Assembly: GCF_954871325.1 (NCBI RefSeq)
Contig: NC_088775.1
Span: 3,831,475 to 3,895,474 of the forward strand
Reading direction: 5' to 3'
Length of the DNA stretch: 64,000 nt
From: Gordionus sp. m RMFG-2023
Lineage: Eukaryota > Nematomorpha > Gordioida > Chordodea > Parachordodidae
In this document: in pieces, positions 58,401 to 64,000 of the stretch
Layout of the letters: each line of letters begins with the position of its first letter
Position numbering within the stretch: position 1 is the stretch's first letter
Notes under the pieces: generated by a model
Database searches by the model: none
What the model was told of the DNA's origin: nothing
The model's input: the letters and a program-made list of their open reading frames with translations, nothing else
Made by a program: the position numbers and the translations under genes

Positions 58401-61400
58401 TATAAAAAAGGAAATATAATTGTGTAGAAAAAAAAAATTTAAAGGGTCGGGTAAATCGTAAATTATTAAACCGATCAACTCAATATTGTAGCCAAAACAA
58501 AAATAACTAAACCGCGAGATTTCGTTGATAGATGTCTAAACTGTTGTGCCCATCTTATTTAGCAAAATCTTCAGGCTCATTTTATATATTTTTTATGATA
58601 ACATATTGAGTTGACCGTTTTTAAATATTGGCTCAAATCGAGTCATTTAACAAAACTATAAGCAACTATTTTATATGCCCACTTTTATAAAACGAACCTG
58701 CAGTTGTTTTTTTATTGATAATCTATATTTTATTTTAAAAATATGTAAGTTTTTTTTTTTTTGAAAACAATTAATTTATAAGTTACTATTTTATAAAAAA
58801 AAATTCTTGTTTATTTTAATTTTTTTTAAAATGGTTGTTTTAATTTTCTCTTCTAATTATATATATATATATATAATATAGATTATAGTATGTTAATTAT
58901 AATTTTAATCTTTTAATAAATGTGACAGTTCTTTCTTTCTTTTCTTTCTTTTCTTTCTTTGAAGAGAATTTTAAATTATAAGAAATTTCAAATCAAATAG
59001 TTTTTTTCCAAAAAAAAATGAATGTTGAAAAATTTCGTTCTAATTGCATTTCAGTCATAATTTTATATATATTCACACCATGCTTCCTTCTCTGTTCTAT
59101 CACAACTCCCCCCCCCCCCCAGCTGGGTTTTAAATTCCACCAATCACGTATTACCTAATAATATCATTAGCTTTCGATTTACTTCAAATTTATTAACATT
59201 TCCCTAAACCTTCCTTTATCATCAATGGAACCTGAACTAAAATTTGCCACCCAAACCTGAACCGAACCCTTAAAAAGTTCCATAACTGGCTTTTAACCTT
59301 TTGAAAAATCCTAAAGAATATTATTAAGTAATTTTGATTTAGATTCAGTATCAATGGCCATTTTTACAAATCAAATCAAACCGATATTATTACTCGCTAA
59401 CGGAACTGGCTCAAAAAACGGTCATCTTTATATAGACCCAACTTAAACCGATATCCGTTGCGGTTCGTACCCCCCCCTCCTAGTTATAACTATTTAGAAA
59501 ATAACAATTTTTAAAAAAAAAAATGCTTCGCGGAATTTACAAATTGACGACGCGTAAGTTCGGCGTGTGGGATTTGATTTTGTGGATGTTTATGACTTCG
59601 TAAGATTCCTCCTCTTCCCTGTTATCCAATTTTTCGTAAGTGCCTTTTGATCACGTGATACAAAAAATTTGGGAAAAATCAAATTAAATATAAATTAATA
59701 GTATTATCCTCTCCCCTATAGGCTAACTTTAATATTTTAGCCAGATATGCCTTAGAGATTTGGCTAATAGTTGCCCCAAAACCTTTGTTGCCAATCTATG
59801 ACCCAAAATCTCCAGGTTCGCGTTAATCTTTTTATTTTCTGGATAAAACAGCTGAGTTAGCCATTTTTTTTAGAAAAATCGGCTCAAATAGAGTCTCTTA
59901 ACAGCACTATCCTCTCCTCTCCAGTTAAAGGTCGAAAAATATTTTGGCAATTTTAGTTGACATTTATGTTGGTTATCTGGAAAGAGTTCTCAGAATAGAA
60001 TGATCCTTTTTTAAGAAAATCAATTTCTCATTTCGATTGCTAATTCTTTAAAATCAAGAATTGAAGATGACAAATTTAATTTATTAAAATAATATATTAT
60101 AGATAATCTACAAAATTATTCTAAAAATAACATGAATATAAAAAAAATTAAAACGTAAAAATTTTGAATATTACTAGTGTTATTAAAAGGCTCGTTTTGA
60201 GCCGATTTTGTAAAACGGCTAACTCAATATTTCATCTAAAAAAAATGTTATGCAAGCCTGAAGATTTTTCTCATAGAAGGAACAAAGGTCTAGACCTATA
60301 TAATCGAAATCTACAGGCTTAGGCAATATTTTTCTGGTTAAAATATTGATACAGCTGTTTTAACAACACTAATTATTACTTTTTCGATCTCATTATTTAT
60401 ACTTACTTATATACCACCAATTAATAGTTATTATTTCATATAATTGTCATTTAATTTTGTTTTTACAAATTTTATATTCATATTAACTGTTCTGTTTATC
60501 TTTAAAAATTATCTATTTCCTGTTTATTTTTTGTTAAAATTCGTGCATATTATAAGAGAAATTTATCGAATCACAAAATACTTTATTTATTTCAAAAGTT
60601 ATATGACATATGTAGAGAGGATTTTATTAGTTGGAAGCCATTTATAAAATTCGGATGATTAATCGGCCCAGATGGTAACGAAGAAAAAGCGAACTTACTT
60701 GACTTGATTATATAACCGTGGGCTACCATGCCCCAGTATATAAATAGTCAAATTTTATAAAATTCTATTTTATATAAATTAACAATAATAAACCTATCAA
60801 ATGAAAAATTTCTATGGTTGTTAAATAGCTATAAATCTTCCGCATAAACCCTTCCATGAATATGACGTCCGACAAGTAGATGCACAGATAAATTAACCTA
60901 GAAGGAAACGTGTTGAGTTCGGTGAAATCATGGAGCTAATCATACAAAAAAAAAATCTTTTATATGGGGATAAGGAAAGAGAATATAAATCTATAATTTC
61001 ATGTTGATTTCTGATAATTCTTTGAAATTATTTAATAATTTAAAATAAATTTTTGAAATGGGCAAAATTTCTATTCTCCGAAATTGATAATCATAATAAA
61101 GATCAGACGAGACGGTCAGGCCTAAAATAATTTTTCAAAAAAAAAATCCGGGTCTGGCAGTGCTAATGGTACCTCTGCAGGTCTCCGCATAAAAATTTAA
61201 GGATGTAATGGAAATTGATGATTGTTTATTATAATAAAAACCTGCATCGCGGAGGAGAAATCTAATGTCAAACTTTGTAAATTTGGGCATTTTTGAGCCA
61301 ATTCTCCAAGAACTACGGGGGTTATTAAATCTGTAGAAAGTTCTAACCTTTTTAACTGAGAAAATCTTTCGGAGATTAGCTTAGTACACAATTCTGAATT

Positions 61401-61968
61401 ATCTAACTGGTAGGGAGGAGGGGTAAAATATTTTGTAAAAAATATTATTATTTACAAAAAAAAACGAATATATTTGAAAGAAAACGGAAATTAAGAAAAT
61501 TCAGTTTTTTTATATGATCTAATTTTTTTTATGACATCGTGCTTTATGAATGACATATGTTCGTCAAAAAAAATATACGCATAACAGATATCGAAATCAC
61601 CTTATTTAACTTTATGATTTGGTTACGGGGTTAAGATAAAAGTAAAAATTAGAAAAGTGGAATGGAGATAGAACACTATAATAATAATAATAATCGAGCG
61701 ACGATTTACTCATTCATTCATTAACCTCGATTCCACCCGTTTCCGTCCTGAAGGAGACATCTTGCCAAAGAGCCGGATTCCTTACCCACTGTTCCCACTT
61801 CTTACATACGCTAGCGATAAGTAAAAGATATTTCTTTTCCAGGTAAGAAAAAATTTGCAGGATCAATTTATCGGTTAACTTATCGAAGTAACAGGTTGAC
61901 ACGCCGCCCGTTTGGGAATTGAAGGGATTCGAATTGTAGTTAGCGGATTGGTCGGTTGCTATGGTCAT
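55418..61968 (-). CDS. F-box/leucine-rich-repeat protein, complete nine-exon gene
   Basis: Exons on the - strand: 61968-61726, 61406-61242, 60935-60794, 59643-59541, 58356-58190, 57792-57626, 57495-57293, 56842-56712, 55638-55418; 513 residues, and all eight phases agree. Residues about 28-75 are an F-box (KLTDKLILQIFSYLEKKYLL, CKKWEQWVRNPALWQDV). The rest is an LRR solenoid: LGELAQKCPNLQSLTLDFSS, LHDFTELNTF, EGFMRKIYSYLT, CVHLECLCLDFC, AIQELDISLTEIS, CGPNLTGLDLSGMYD. The ending SKLKSFVLAEGEYYEMVKSN then NFERADR is highly conserved and matches, from memory, a metazoan F-box/LRR family whose symbol I cannot assign with certainty. Such proteins bind SKP1 through the F-box and substrates through the LRRs in SCF ubiquitin ligases. 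Five of eight acceptors end in AAG. Introns hold three family 1 MITEs. An in-frame ATG-less extension reaches about 28 codons upstream of the chosen start. Confidence 0.93.
56497..56635. repeat. Short palindromic element in an F-box gene intron
   Basis: GGGTGTGGACAAAAATACCC and CGGACAAAAATACCCC face AAAATGTGGATATTTTTGTC and CAGGACATTTATATCCG. The arms are about 45 bp with a short A/T loop. It lies between the exons ending 55638 and 56712. Confidence 0.6.
58446..58658. mobile_element. MITE family 1 in an F-box gene intron
   Basis: The core (CAACTCAATATTGTAGCC, TTCGTTGATAGATGTC) and right end TCAAATCGAGTCATTTAACA, then AAACTA. The left end is worn. Between the fourth and fifth exons. Confidence 0.65.
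58931..58960. repeat. TTTC/TTTTC microsatellite
   Basis: Short imperfect repeat CTTTCTTTCTTTTCTTTC. Confidence 0.85.
59716..59909. mobile_element. MITE family 1, left end worn
   Basis: Core GGCTAACTTTAATATTTTAG and right end CTCAAATAGAGTCTCTTAAC, then AGCACTA. In the intron between exons 3 and 4 of the F-box gene. Confidence 0.65.
60175..60371. mobile_element. MITE family 1, complete copy with 8-bp target duplication
   Basis: Begins TAGTGTTATTAAAAGGC and ends CAGCTGTTTTAACAACACTA. Flanks AATATTAC (60167-60174) and ATTATTAC (60372-60379) agree at 7 of 8. The core is very close to the 346-568 and 39538-39691 copies. Confidence 0.85.
61100..61191. mobile_element. MITE family 3 fragment in the second F-box gene intron
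   Basis: GAGACGGTCAGGCC on the left and ATCCGGGTCTGGCAGTGC, then GGTACCTCTGCAGGTCTCCG on the right. The right end is the family 3 terminal repeat. Same arrangement as the fragment at 6171-6271. Confidence 0.55.
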
Positions 61969-64000
61969 TTGATTGGGCGATAAATTATATTTAGCTAAAT
62001 GCGAAAGCGTGCTGGAAATTCCTAGGATTTCGCGCGGGATTTACTGATCATTTTCATTCATATTTATAATTTATTTAATATTTTGTGTTTTTTAATCAAA
62101 TAAATAAATAATATTCGATGAAGGAAAAAAAGGATATGATACATTAAAAGCAAGGAAAAGAAAAAAAAACATATGTTTATTTCATGATTCAGTTTTTATA
62201 AATTTTTATTATTATTGATTTAATTTATTTTATAATATCTTAATTTTTTAAAAAATAAGAATGCAAACAATGATAAAATCTTTTTTAAAATTGACTCGTG
62301 GAGTGAAAAAAAAATTGTTCTAACCCGAAAATACTTATAATAACTTGAATTCTCTCTAGTAGGAATCAGTTGGGGAAAAACTTTAGAAAAAAAACTGCGC
62401 TTTTTAAGTTTTAAATCAATTATTTTTTTTTGTCTTGACCAAAAAATTAATTTTTTTTATGATTATTTTTATTCTAATAGATATGTTAAACGGCTCGTTT
62501 TGAACCGATTTTGAAAAACGGCTAACTCAATATTTTAACCAAAGAAATATTGCCTAAGGCTCCAGGTTTGGCTAATAGATGTCTAAATCTTTGTGCAATC
62601 TATGAGTAAAATCTTCAGGCTTGGATCGGCTCAGAGCCGAAAACACTAGATCACTTCTTTTATTAAAAAAAATTCCCAAAATTTTTACTTTTAAAATATT
62701 TTTTTTTTCATTAATGGCGCAAAAACTTTAAACATTAAATTATCACAAAAAAACGATAATTAAAAATTAAGAAAAGGTGAAACCGAACTGTCGTAGTTTT
62801 ATATATGAATTTATATTAATTTTTGCATAATGCCAATCAACCAAAATAAATTATGTTGATTGGATTATAATTAATATTAAAGAACACGTGATATAAAAAA
62901 TGTTTGTGTTAGGGCTCCTCATATTTATTTTTAAATACCCAAATTAACTTTGCTTCCAATTAGATGGAATGAGGAAAACCTAGCGTAGCTCTGTTGATAC
63001 TCAACGTTAGAGGGCATATGCGCTATATATCACGTAATAAAATTGGGAAAAATGATGATTTTTCTGATAAAAATTTGTGGAATTACTTTTTTCTTTCTTA
63101 TAAAAAATTGGTTATTTAAAAAATCATATTAATAAAATATTGTAATAAAAGTATCGTGTTGTTACGAAATAACTGTTCTGAAATTCTTAGAAGAGATTCT
63201 AGTTGAGTTAGTTGTCCTTAAATTGTAATTTAAATGTAGGAAGGGATTTGTAAGGGTATTTATTTTTTTATAACTTTTTCACAAACTACACACTTATATT
63301 TCAAAATTTAAAGCTTAATTTTTTTAGGTAAAATTTATGAAGATAAAAATTATTTTAAACCCCATTAGGAAGGAAGGAAAGATTCTCTAATCGCTTTCTA
63401 TCAAAAAAAAATAAAATATAATCCTACTTTAAAAGATGTTATTATTTTTAGCGTCAAGAATTTAACGGTCAATATCTGGGAGACTTGTAATGGTATATAA
63501 ATCAAATCCAAAATAACGTGACAAATCTATACAAGTCATTCTCTACCGATCTAAATATTGTTTTATTTCTAAAATTCTAAAAATATCTACAAAATGGTTG
63601 TGGTGCAAATCTAACAATTAAATCGGTACAAATCTGTGTGATAAAAAAAACTCAATAATCCATAATTGTGGAGCCTAAACACAGTTTAAAATAAAATAAC
63701 ATTTGTTTTTAAATAATATTTTATAAAAAAATTGTGATTATAATAATGTTTTTTTTTAAAAAACAAAATTAAGATAAAATAATTCCTCTAAAAAAATGGG
63801 AAAAGTTTTTTTTTTTAAATATGGAAAATATATAAAAAATCATATCTTTGAAGAACTCTGAACCCCCCTAATTTTTTTAAAAACGAAACTGGTTTGGGTT
63901 CAATAAAACGATGGGCTGACGGCTCGGGTTTAGGTTCTCATTTCTGACCAAAAAGGCGATTTCAACCAATTATAGTTACACAGAAATTTTGATGGACATT
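61969..64000. other. Region upstream of the F-box gene to the window end; one MITE family 1 copy
   Basis: No further exon is recognised. A family 1 MITE lies at 62478-62648 (TAGATATGTTAAACGGCTCG to AGCCGAAAACACTA), with its central part retained. The F-box gene promoter should be here, but no motif is convincing. The last 1.3 kb is A/T-rich and featureless. Confidence 0.55.

Overview
The window is eukaryotic and almost certainly from an invertebrate animal. It is strongly A+T-rich (roughly three quarters by eye), its genes are split by GT-AG introns, and no bacterial-style operon is visible. Exons were joined by hand from homology plus splice phase. Four gene models close cleanly. From left to right: a partial terminal exon of a small cysteine-rich (ShKT-like) protein (+, 111-249); the last three exons of a Tctex-type dynein light chain (+, 19312-20171); a 17-kb M20 metallopeptidase of the PM20D1/CPS1 type in ten exons (+, 23638-40877); an ABITRAM/FAM206A gene with four very small introns (-, 41207-41804), convergent with the peptidase; a p24/TMED cargo receptor in three exons (+, 48394-52846); and a nine-exon F-box/leucine-rich-repeat gene (-, 55418-61968). 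TMED and the F-box gene also converge. An unrecognised 74-codon exon-like frame (5008-5229) sits in a segment that was duplicated nearby. The species cannot be fixed from the sequence.

Most of the rest is transposon debris. The main classes are hAT-type elements and their non-autonomous derivatives. One 1.2-kb hAT copy (3115-4306) still carries the end of a transposase. A MITE family ending TAGTGTTGTTAAACGG has about fourteen copies, several with near-identical 8-bp target duplications. Further families have their own inverted ends, and some insertions are nested. There is also a tRNA-like SINE (26012-26079), a probable solo LTR (30541-31408), a broken zinc-knuckle retroelement remnant (43560-44205), long TTTC microsatellites, and many G or C homopolymer runs that stand out against the A+T-rich background.

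The genes are unrelated housekeeping functions (microtubule motor, extracellular/vacuolar peptidase, actin/transcription regulator, ER-Golgi cargo receptor, ubiquitin ligase adaptor), and I see no functional cluster. The two most interesting properties concern the genome rather than one gene. First, acceptor sites confirmed by homology end in AAG more often than in CAG or TAG, often after a run of A. Second, blocks of about 1.1 kb have no CpG at all and alternate with CpG-rich blocks, so exons of one gene fall into two composition classes. The peptidase has one unresolved exon junction (exon 3/4).
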